Shown: piece after piece, positions 1 through 11,800 of the stretch
Position numbering within the stretch: the first letter of the stretch is position 1
How the letters are laid out: each line of letters begins with the position of its first letter
NCBI GenBank assembly: GCA_964023275.1
Contig: OZ029929.1
Location: 4,981,381-5,045,380, forward strand
Length of the DNA: 64,000 bases
Origin: Norana najaformis
Taxonomy: Eukaryota > Annelida > Clitellata > Crassiclitellata > Hormogastridae
Direction of reading: 5' to 3'
Translations under genes and position numbers: made by a program
Notes under the pieces: model-generated
Databases searched by the model: none
Told to the model about the DNA's origin: nothing
Seen by the model: only the letters and a program-made list of their open reading frames with translations

Positions 1-2998
1 TACTACTGCATTATTGTTACTTTAGTAATGTCATTTTTTATGTCATAATTTTACCATGTCAAATGTCGGTAGGGACAAGAGTTCATATATACAGTGTGGA
101 CGCGTTTTTGCACTACCGTTATAACCTTGATTCTGCATAACGTGAAGGGGAGTGATGTCCCCAAAGCTGTTAACACGCAACGTGTTCGTTAACACATTGT
201 ACAAAGGCCTGCTAAATATCTAAACAGAGGAAGTAGGTTTAATTAAATCACATGAACTTTCTGAACACTCTGAGGTATATTTCAGGTTATTTTAGCTTTG
301 TCTCCGTTCATGTGGCCAGTTGCTGGCCACTAGTTGTCAACAGTGGCACCAGGTGGGTCAGCTAGGGCCAAACAAACATGGCTGTCTGGACCGTTTTACA
401 CATGGCCTGGTTTAAATGTTGTTTCGATGGTTTGTGCCCGATGATTGCGTGTTAACGGGTCCACACTGTATGTGTTATTGGTTGCAAACGATTTTGTTTG
501 ATCATGGCTTTGGAGCACCTATTGTTATTGCTTGTAATTTGTTTTAATATTTAATCAGTTAGTTGTGGGTAAGTACTGCTGCAGTTGAATCAGTTAGTTG
601 TGGGTAAGTACTGCTGCAGTTGAATGTCTGTTCTGTAATTTTATATAGACATTGTAATTGTAATCACAACATTTTATACAACATTGTCATTAGCAAGCTA
701 CTTCAAGGATGCTTTACCTTGTCAAATGTCGATAGGGACAAGAGTTCAACATTATGCATGGTCAGTCGATCATTCAGACAGTCTGTCAGACAGAATCACT
801 TAGTGGCATACAGAATATTTCGTTGACAGCTGAGTTTAGGATACTGTTGCCACTTTAGTGATTGTAAAAAGCTGTCAAATTCAGAAGCACATGGAATTAC
901 ACAGAAACTCATTGAAATGCTACCTTTGGAGCCTGAATCAAGAACCAGCTTATGATGATGTCATGTTATAACTAGTTTATTTTCTATAGGAGAGTTAATT
1001 TTGCCATTTGCTCGACTGTGTTTTATCAGGATTTATGTTATAATGAAGCATGTCATAATGAGTCTCCAGCGTGTTTTGAGACACTTCGTAAAACAATTTA
1101 AGTTCTTTCTTGATATGCTGTCGCAATTTGCCGAGTAAAAATTCATATTGTTTTTCGCAGTACAACCAGTGACATCCTAGCATCCAGTGGGTAAAATTTA
1201 ATTTTCCCCATTTGCACACTTGTGTTCCGCATTTTTACCACTTACGTGAATGTCGTGTTGTCATTTGTTGCAGTTAAACCGCTTGTGTGAATGTGTGCTG
1301 ATGTGTTTTGCAAGTAAAACTGCTTCTTATGTGAATTTTTCATCGATGTTTATTGCAGTTGAAGCGCTTCTGAGTTGATGTGTACTGGAATTTGATCAGA
1401 TATGCTTTGTAGGCTAATGTTTGTTTCAATTCTTGCTGCATATGTCTAGGTTGTTTTCATTTTCCTGCATATATGAATGTTCAGTTGCAGTGTATACCAC
1501 TTTGAGTGAAATGTGTTGTGCTTCCTTGTATTTCAGTTTTAGTCAGTCGTGCACATGTTGCGTTGTTGATTTATAGTTTCCCACAACATTGTGTTGAGAG
1601 TGAACGTGTTTGTTTGATGATGGTAACCTAAAAATGCTTTTTTCTCTAAACTTGAAATGTTTTCTAGACAGAATTCTGGTGGAACTATTAATAACAACAG
1701 CTCTTCCAGATGTTCTTTGCAATTTGTACTTTCTTGAGGGATATATCTTCCCTTGGGTACAAAATAATAATTTAATTGGTACATGTAATTATAGGTAATA
1801 ATGTTAATAATAATAACAATAATTATAATAACTATAAAAGCAAAAATAAGTAAAACTGATGATGGACTGTCATCTCAGAAGAATGGCTTCAAACTCTGTT
1901 TTGCTTTCCTACATCATTGGATTTTAATGACATTAAAATCCAGCACCATGGCACCACAAAAATAGTAATGATAATAGTATTAGCAATGATTTTATTAATA
2001 ATGACAGTTGTATTATTTGCATAGTATATATGATAGTATTTAGGCCAAAGGATAGTAATATCGCTACTACTATTAATAGTAATGACAGTAGTTGGTTGAT
2101 GATGATACTACTATTGACTGTAATATAATAGTAATAACAGTGATTGGTTCATGCTGGGTGTGTTAGTTACTGGTGCCATAGAAGTCTTTAGAGTAGTGGG
2201 ATTTCCTGTTTCTGCTTCTTTGATCTGATTTGAAGATTACACTTCTAAAAGTAACGCCTGAATGCAGCAGACAGAAGTGTGGCTGGAATGCACACATAGA
2301 CATAAATTGTGTGGTAGTAGAGCACGGTCAATGTGGCCGGACAATTACTTAGCCTTTTCTGGGAGGAATTTGGCAGTTGATGACTTTCTGGTGCCATGAG
2401 TGACTGAGAAGCCAGACTGCTTGTAGGAGTTTTAACACTTTGAAGGGTGTTGTTCTACTAACTAAATGGTAATTAAAAGGTTAATTGTAGTTCTCTTCAT
2501 TTTCAATTTTTGTCTTTGTGTGATGCAGTACCAGACACAGTTGGGTGACATTGATCAACTTGTTCGATTGATCGACTGATTAATTATTAATGTTGATTGA
2601 GATGAGCATCGTATATGCCCAATTTCTATGCAGTGTTTTTGGGAGGCAGCATATTTTGTATTTAAATTTAGTACTTAAGTTGAAATTTAAGACTTATAAG
2701 TCTAATGAACGCATCCCTAAACAATGCCTATAGATATTTTAAAATCGACTGCAACACAGTACCCTTAATTCTCTTAAATTCTGAAGGACTAACTGTATTT
2801 ACTTTGGTAAAACTGTCATGAAAAACACTAATTTACTGGGATCGAATATTGTTGAGTTTTAATGTCATCCAGCTTTGTTGATGTTTAAGGAATGTTTTGT
2901 AGTTCAGCATGCACTCTTCGGCTTAACACTGTCTGTCTGTTAACATTTTCTGCTTGCCTGCTAATATTTCCTTATTTTGTTTTCGTTTCTCCCACCAG
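1..2998. other. Non-coding left edge, probably a 5' intron of the SYTL-like gene
   Basis: No convincing exon and no SHD-like peptide was seen on either strand. It holds a perfect 35-bp tandem duplication (556-625), a direct repeat of about 33 bp ('gtcaaatgtcggtaggga' at about 58 and a near copy at about 720), and AT-rich ATAATA tracts (about 1795-2130). It ends in a good pyrimidine tract and acceptor at 2998. Confidence 0.5.
556..625 (+). repeat. Perfect 35-bp tandem duplication
   Basis: Two identical copies in a row of a 35-bp unit beginning 'cagttagttgtgggtaagta'. Each contains a donor-like 'gggtaagta'. Confidence 0.9.
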
Positions 2999-5836
2999 AT
3001 GGCCTAGATCCGGAAATGGTTTCATCGTGCACGGCGAATGTTGCTCCTCAGCTGTCTTTTCTGTCCTCCGCAGCTAAAAACAGGACCGCACTTGAAGCGC
3101 ACGCCTGCTTCTGCTCTGAACATGTTCATGAAGTGTATAAGGATTCTGCGAGTCCAGCAGAGTGTGTGGTGCCTTGTGATGTGGAAGTTCTGAAAGCAGG
3201 TGCTCAGTTCAGGGCATCTGAACAAACCGGAGATGCCACCATGATGGGATTCATGGCATACGAGCATGTGGAAAATGTTGACTGTTCTGTTCATCAGGAT
3301 TCTGAATGGATTCAAGATTCTGCCATCCCAAATACTCATGCGATTCTTGCACGATCTGAGGAATGCATGGCAATGGAGCAAACTGAAAGTGATGTTATGA
3401 CAAAGCTTGTAGAGTTGAAACAGACGAAGAATATTGGTGAGGGAGAAGTTGAAGCATTGGGTGAACTGTCGGCAGCTGAGCAATCTCTAAGTGGTACATC
3501 TGAGCAGCCTGAGGATTCTGACAGCAAAGAAAACGTGGCATTGAAAGGAAGTGAAGACCTGGGTGCTTTTGCAAATTTCAGAGAGTCTGCAGGAAAAAGA
3601 GATACAGATGTTGAGCAATGTGGTTGTAGTGAGAAGAAAGAGAAAGACTGTGGATCATCTGGTTTGTATGATTCGAATGACTCGGCTTTTGAAGATGAGG
3701 AAGATGGAGAGCTGTGTCTTTTCGGTAACTGTGAATGTGTTCGAGAAGGTGCCAGGAAAGGGCTTCATGTGCTGGGTTGTGTTGAACTTGCGGAGTTTCA
3801 GCGCAACAAGAGCAGAAACATGGAGGTGCAGGTGGGGAGTGATTCCATGGATTCATCGGTGACGCATGTTAGTGGTTCAAAGGATTTGTTGATACCTTGT
3901 GCAGCTGTAAGTGATATTATAGATTTGTCTTTGCCTCTTACAGTTGGATCGAAGGGTTCATCTATGCCTACTTGTGTGAATGATTCTGTGGATGTTGCTA
4001 ATTCAACTTCTTTGCTTGCTACAGATTGTGAAGATTCAGTTGATTTGAAAAGCAAGCGTTTATCCATTTCTGATCTCATGCTGACTTCAGACAGAGATAT
4101 GTCGGCATCTTCACTTAACTCTGTTGATAATTTGGTTTCTCATCATCTTGTTGATGACACTATCTCAGCACCTTGCCTTATAAATGAAGATATAGCAGCA
4201 TGTCATTTTACAAGTGAAGATATATCAGCATCTTACCATATCAGTGAGGACGTCTCATCATGTCATATGAGTGAAGATAATCAGACGTCTTGTCATTCTA
4301 GTGAAGATATCTTGACATCTGATGATCTGAATGAAAATACCCCAATTTCTTGCTCTACTAGTGAAGCTGTCTCAGCTGCTGATCTTGCTTCATATGATAC
4401 TTCTGCATCTCATGCGACACCTAAAGATGTGCTTCTTGTTGCTGAAACTAGGGATGGTGGATATGAAGAAATCCCAGTCCCTAATGCCACTTATGCCACA
4501 GACACCTCTGCTTGCATGGTACTATCTACGACATCTGATCTGATGGATGGGAAATGTACCGGTAAGCTACCAGTTGTGCTTCCAGGAACGATTCCTTCGG
4601 CAACTGATCTGGTTGATGAGGAATGCAGGATGCCTGTCACATCTTGTCTGAAGTCTGACATGACAGTTGGTGGATGCGAAATTGCTGTTATGCTGCCAGG
4701 ATCATCTGATGTGACAGATGTACAATGTTCAAGGGCATCTTGTGAGACAGATGTGGAGACTGCAAAGACACCTTCATGTGTTGAAAATATCTTGCTGTCA
4801 AGTGTGGTTGAGTACGACAATCTGGGAAGCTCATCGCCTTGTGAGTTCGCCGTACGTAGCTATGGTAGCAACAGCTATGGTAATTGCTCTGCAGGATGTG
4901 GAGACTCAGTGAGATCAAAAGTTGGGGCTTTGTTGGCAAAATACGGACGAAACCTAGATTGTGAACAATCGCCTGAAGGCAGAAATGCTTCAAATGAAGG
5001 AAAGAATTTGCTGTATGCGGATTTAAGTAGGCCTTATATTGAAAACACACAAGTCTCTCCTTCATACCAGCCTTCTACGTCAATTCCATCACCTACTACC
5101 TGTGTAGTGAAAGACAACGATAACCTCACGAACAAGCAAAACCTAAATGTCCTCGATGACAGTTCGGTTTTAGCGAATAATAATAATAATTCTAATAATT
5201 GTATTCCTATTTTTGATGAAACTTTTCTCAACTCCAAAGACAATGATGATGACTACTTGGGACAATTTGGTGACTACAGAGAAGACCATGCTTTTAGGAA
5301 GTTAGATGGACCTATCAATTCCCCTGCAAAGCAGCCCTGGAATCAATTGTCTCTACCTGAGGAAGAAAATGGGATGGACTCGTTTGGCAGTTCTGATAGC
5401 TTGTCCAGATTTGGTGGTGAAAAATGCAATTTCTTACTCGATGATCTTGAATGGGATGCCGGTGAACTTGACGGATTGAACGAAATGGATAATTTTGGGA
5501 TTGAAGCAGTTGAAAGTTCTGAGGCCTTGGAGTTCAATTTTTATCCATTTGGGACTTCAGAGTCACATTCGACGAACCTCACGGCTCTTCGTGACATTTT
5601 GTCATCATGCATCTCCAGTTCATCCACTGCAACAGGAAGTCCTCCACTTTCCCCATCCGAATGTGACAATGCTGTCATTTTTGATCAACCATCTGTAATT
5701 TTTTGCAACAGTAAGAGATTCCCATCAAGGCAAAAGTCCCGACGGACATTGACCAACCGTAGGATTGGCAGCTGTGATGTCACGGATGTTTCCAACGACG
5801 ATGATGACGATAACGAGAGTTTGCTGAGCACCATCA
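2999..5836 (+). CDS. SYTL: SYTL-like exon: long acidic/serine-rich linker
   Basis: An open frame of 2.9 kb that is too long to be chance. The acceptor follows a pyrimidine tract (ttctcccaccag, AG at 2997-2998), so the exon enters with two bases of a split codon. The first in-frame ATG is at 3016 if translation starts here. The product is rich in Ser, Asp and Glu with scattered Cys and has no recognisable fold. It contains SED-type degenerate repeats (about nt 4130-4440), an Asn run from AAT codons near 5178, a predicted acidic patch near the end (DDDDDNES) and many possible phosphosites. The chosen donor is GTGAGC at 5837. GTAAGA at 5711 keeps the same phase. Without splicing the frame stops at 5869-5871. 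Slp linkers diverge fast, so the lack of similarity is expected. Confidence 0.8.
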
Positions 5837-8800
5837 GTGAGCACACAGAGCCGGACTCTCTGAGTGATTGAGTCTGCCCAATTTTACCTAGACACCGATT
5901 CAAATTACTCGCTCTGGTCATTAATCTGCAGATGAAAATGATAGAATCATCCACAGCCTTTTTTCACTATAAACTGCACACTTTTATTTGGGGATTGTCT
6001 TTGCCCTAGAGGAACACTTTTTGAAGCAGAAAATAGTTAGTTTGAGCATAAAAAAGGCAAAAATATAGATGTAGTCTGTGCTCAGATGCAGCTTACAGGT
6101 TCAGACTCTTCCTGGGTGCTTACATTTTACCTTAAGGGAACATTTAAACTTACAGGGAACATATAACTTTTGAGGGAACATTTAACATTAGAGGGAACAT
6201 TGAAACTTACAGGGAGCATTCAACATTCAACGTTTGAGAGAACACTTAACGTTAGAGGGAACATTGAACTTTTGAGGGAGCATTTAACTTTAAACTGTTG
6301 GCTGCTAGCTTCACAGAAGTTTTATAATGCATTTCTGGCATAGGAAAAAATGCTATCAGATTATTTAGGTACAATGTACATTCCACCCTTGCTGTTTTTG
6401 AGTTTTGATGGAATGTTATTACCCAAAGAACATCAGCTGGGATGATATTGTGGGAACATTAAATCGTAAGAGTGAGCTTTAAACCTTTTTGAAAACATGT
6501 AGCCTTCGAATAGACATCAAAGGTATACAAAGCATTAATTTCTGTGAACACTGTCATAACTATGGGACTGAAGAACATGCAGCTGAAAGTTGTTCCTGGG
6601 TCCATGTCTCCGTAAAATAATGTGCTTAGAGCCTGATTAAGCACAGATGTGTAATCGCATATAGGGGCAGGGAATTTAAAGTTATGGCACTGCCTTGAAG
6701 GGGCTTTTCAACTTAAGAGTGAACATTTAACCTTAGGTTAAGCCGGTGACGGTTTGCTTGTGTTTCAACTGTCTGGTGATAATTCTTTAAGTTTAGTATT
6801 TATTTATATGAAGTGTCAATTTGCCCGATATGTGAAATGCCGCCGTCTATTTGTACAACATCATTATTCAATTTGGGGCAAATGTTGCAGTCTGATGTAA
6901 CAAGTAGTAATTTAATAGCAGCTAGGTAAGGTGAAATTCTGCAGCCTTCGAAGCCATACAGCCTGGTAAAATACCAGCAACTCACCTATAGAAAAACATT
7001 CATACTTTAAAGACAAATGGGCAGGTACTGATGGCCTTGTACAGAGCTCTGAAGGATTTTTAAAAGGCACTGTATAAATGCTCGGTTGCAATTTTGTATT
7101 ACAGTTACCAAATTTGCATTACAATTACCAGTGCACTTCGAGTTTTTTGCATCTGTTGCGATAATTAATTTTTGATAGGGCAAACAAAGGTGACCATGGC
7201 TGAGAAAGCCCTGAAAAAAGTTAATTTGCAGAAATGGACACTGAAGGCAAGTAGGAAGAAAATGGGTAAAAATGAGTTCTTTCCATATTTATAGTTGTTG
7301 TATTAGGTATCAGACTGTAATTTCTTGTGCAGAGTTTTGCTGTCTAGTTATTTTCTTTTAAATTTTATTATGATGCCCTGCAATAAAAACTTAGGCCTAA
7401 TTCAGTGTTCAATAGGGACATGGTAGCATATTGGATGGGGCGTGCGGCTTGTAAGGCAGAGAGTACACTTTCCAGCCTCCTCTGAGATGGTTACTGTGTA
7501 TGGACCTTGAGTAAATCCTTCACTCACAATTGCTGGGTGCCTTCAACTGATGCTAAGTCATTAGATAGTGACACCTAATAAATGCAGAAATAATAACACG
7601 TACCTGTATTGCCCTAATTTGAGTTGTTTGTATTGATTAGTATGCAAAGGAACTAAGTCATGTAAATATTCGTCTTAGCCAGTTTTTTTTATGTTGCTTG
7701 CATTATTCAGTGCCTCAGGGGCACATGAACATGCTCCAGTTTACCATCCTCAAACATTCACCACCCTTGGGCATGGTGACTTAGGTTGGGTGATAGTTAT
7801 GGTAAACTTTAAATCGTGATTTCCCAAAAGTAGCCACAGAGAGACTTACGTCTTTAAAAAATTGTAAATTTACTGCTATACGTGGTAGAAATGTGCAGCT
7901 TTTGCTTAATGATTCAGCAATTCCAGCCCATTGAAGTGCATATCAAACACAGTTTTATTTTTTCCGACTTTGTGAGGGTTTTCTCAGGCATGGTCACAGA
8001 TATTATGAGTACACTTTTCTGAGCCTTTTGTGTCTTTAAGATAAATTTTTTGATTGGGCAAACGAATTGGAGAATTTTTCACACACTGGGATTAATTTGA
8101 AACACTGTCTTCTGAAACGTGGGCTCTGAAAGATGTTCTCTGTTTCTGCTGTGTTGATGCACTTTTTACATGCATGTTTTTTGCTCTGCTTTCTAATTAA
8201 CCTTTTCTAATTATCAATTTTTTTCACTCATTCGTTATCTTTTCACAGAAGAATCGAATGTAGCCTTGATAAACAGCCACTCAACTGTTTGGCTGGTTGT
8301 TCTGCGTTGTGCCTTAAAGAGAGGTGCAACAATGGATGCATCTGGCTGAGTATTTATAAAGCGCTTTCTAAGAACCTCCCAAAGGCACAAACCATGTTCA
8401 TCGTTTCCTTAATGTCCTCAGCCATTCAAGAGTTGTTCATGAGGAACTTATCTGGTGAAAGTTTATCTGCTGTCAGGCCAGAATCACTGCAGAGGAGTCT
8501 TCTTGTAATGGTGCTATATAAATGCACAGTAACTTTTTAGTGCATTACATTACAAGTTGTCTAGAAACATGCAACATGAGCTCTTTTGTCTTTCTTTTCT
8601 GCTGCTCTGTAAGCAGTTGGAAACCGTTTTGTTTGATCGTGGTTTTGTATTGTCAGGTCAAAAGTGCTTCTGAGGAATTTCTCTTTAACAGGCACTATAT
8701 AAATTTGTAATTACAATTACATTGTTACTTTATGCTATCTGCACTGTGCATGCATTTATAACACTGTAGCCGATTGGTTTGAGCACTCACTTGTAACATG

Positions 8801-11800
8801 GAGTGTGTGGGTTCGAGTCTTCCCTAAAGTGGTTTTAGTGTAGGAACCTTGGCAAGTCGTTCGCACAGGATTGCTCTGCACATTGACTGATGCTTTGTCA
8901 TTAGATAGTGGCGCTTAATAAATGCAGAAATAATATCTTAGGGTCTTGCATCTACTTACCAATCTTGTGTCTTGGAATTTGATCTCGTCTGATGGTTGTT
9001 TTGGCAGTTTGGGCATTATCATTGCTATCACTGTGATGATCATCATATCCTTGTTATCATCATCAGAATTATAGTTTTTTTTATCTGCATGTGTATAACT
9101 GAGCATAGTTACAAGCGGCATTTGAAGAACCTTTCAAAGTTTCTAACTGATCCGGTAGACGCAACTAAAGATATTGCAAACACAGACACAAACACAGACT
9201 TACAAGCATATGTGCATCAATTATTGTTGATTATTATTAGATATTGGCTCTAAATAAATATAAGAAATAATTGGAAATAGTAAATATTCATGTTTTGAAC
9301 TATCATTGGAATTATTTGTGTTTTTTGCTAATTCTGTGTTGAGAGCTAATCTAATTTTCAGTACTCTAAGCTTTTTACTAACGATTTGCATCGATAGTTT
9401 CTTTTAAGTTATTTGCACTAAATTATTTCTGCACTAATCCTATGTTGCACTTTAATTGGCAACGCATGTTGGTTGTGCATTAAGACCTTGTAGTTGACAT
9501 CCATATCAATTGTTCTGCTCTTGTTCTAAGAGTAGGTTATATGTTGCATTTCACATGTTGTCTGGTTGTTGGATTGCTGTTGTCAAATCTGTGCTTCAGC
9601 CAGAAACTCTTAACAACCATTTTGAGACTGTTTTTGAGGACTGGTAGAGCGCATGAGGACGCATGGTGAATGGACAGTTGGAATAATTCTTTAATTTGAC
9701 TTATTTTTGATGTGTCCTTTATGTCCTTGTGCTTTTACCACATTTTCAACTGAGCTGGTATTGTATTGATCTGAATTGCATTATTGATCTTGAGTTGGGA
9801 CAGTTGTAGGCTCTTTGCTGTGATGAGGAATGAATGAGTGTTGCAGGAAGAACTGATTGGATGAAATGTCTGCATCACTCATGAGTTTAGAAATATTGAC
9901 TCTGAAGGAACTCTTTAAAATATGTTTATTATGTGTTAAACATAATCACTTGTTAATTGTCAACTACTCGGTGGTGACTTTTCCAGTAAATCTGAGCATC
10001 ATTTGCTTACAGGTGATCTTGTTGTTCTTTAACACCACTTAGTGTAGCCTAGGCAATGCTTTAGTGATGTACTTAGAAGGTGCTACGTTAACTGCATGTA
10101 TGCATACATACGAACATACATACATATACACACATACATGCTTACATACGTACATACATACACACAGTACATGCATACATACATATATACACATACATAC
10201 ATATATACATACATGCATACATACATACATTCACACATCCATACACACATACATATATACACATACATACCCATACATGCATGCATACACAGTACATGCA
10301 GACATACATACATATATACACACATACATACATATACATACATATATACATGCATGCACACATAAATACACATATATGTACATACATACACACATACTTA
10401 CACACATACAATCCGGGTCCTCACTCTGAGACAGGGTCATGTGACAGGTTACAATTAAGCCAGTTCAGGGTGTGACAAGTGGTAGAACGGTTATGACATA
10501 TGAAAAGTTGCAGGCTACCATTATTCCCATCAAATAAATATGAGCTGCATTCTCTTCCAAAGACTCGATTAGGTTTTGGCCTGGCATTACTTTGCCAAGA
10601 TAGCCTTGCACAAGAATTTTGCCAAAGGTGGCGCTACATGAAAAACCAAATGCTTACCGTATAATGTAACTGGTGACTAATTTGTTTGGTGTTAAGAAAC
10701 TGATGCAAAATCAGCAAGCACAGAATCAGGATTGGTTATGAGTCAAAATCTAAATGCCAGACATGAAGACGTGCATGTAGTGATGGTGGATGGTGTTGCA
10801 TACATTGTGGTGAAGTGGCAATGCGCTTTTCTTCTTATGCTGTGTATGGGTTTTGACTCCAGTTTTACTAGGAGATTCTGCACTACAAGTTGAATTAGTG
10901 AGAATCAGCAGTGCTATGCTATCAGCAACTTATATATGTGTATACTGTATTTAAGGGGGATGCATCCGTATTGAAGATGATGGTACCAAGGTTATGCAGT
11001 TTTACATGCAACATTTGTTGATTTCTCATGATGGGCCCGGAATTCGAACCTGGGGTCACAGAAGCGAAAAGCCAACATATTAGCCACTTGGTTACCATGT
11101 CACCACTAAAAACTTATGTCTCTAAGGATTTGAAGAGGCCGTGTGGCAGGCCAAAAGCGTGTAAACCTGAACAGTAGAAAAAGATCTGGAAGGACACCAT
11201 TTTGGACACTGCATAGAGGAAGGATAGCTAAGCATGACACAGCACCTTTTGTGAGGTTCTAAAAATGCGCTATATAACTTCAGATGTACATAGATGTACG
11301 ATGTACATAGTGCATTGTGGATGCTCACGTGATTTTGAACCTGGGCTTTGAAAAGCCCTTGAAAAAATCTGGCATGCCAAAGAGAAATCTTGGTGTTATG
11401 TGAGTCTTTGTGTGTGTATGTGTGTGTTGTGTGCTAGCAATCCATATCCTGGATTTGAGGGTGGATTCTGAGTGCGAAATGGACAGTTCTCGCATTATCA
11501 AGCGATATACTCGGTATGAGCCATTGTTGGGTTGCTGTCTCGTTTGCACCTCCCCTGAAAGAGTTAGAATGCTTCTAGGCATGCTATTTACGCTTTTTTA
11601 CCTTATTCTAGTCACATTTCATTACCATACCATACCTTATCTAACCCCATTTGCCTTTCATTACCATACCATAATTTGCTTTACATCAGTCACCTTAACT
11701 TACACTACCCTCTCTTACTTCAGTCACCTTCTTTTACCTATTACTTTACCAATACCGCAATTGCTGACTGACTCCAGTGCCTTACCTTTCTGATACCCAG

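Noticed and set aside
3022..3527. Minus-strand ORFs inside the linker exon
   Set aside because: Shadows of the 2.8 kb + strand coding exon.
10039..10440. Overlapping ORFs rich in Tyr/Ile/His/Thr or Met/Tyr/Val/Cys
   Set aside because: Translation of the ACAT microsatellite in several frames.
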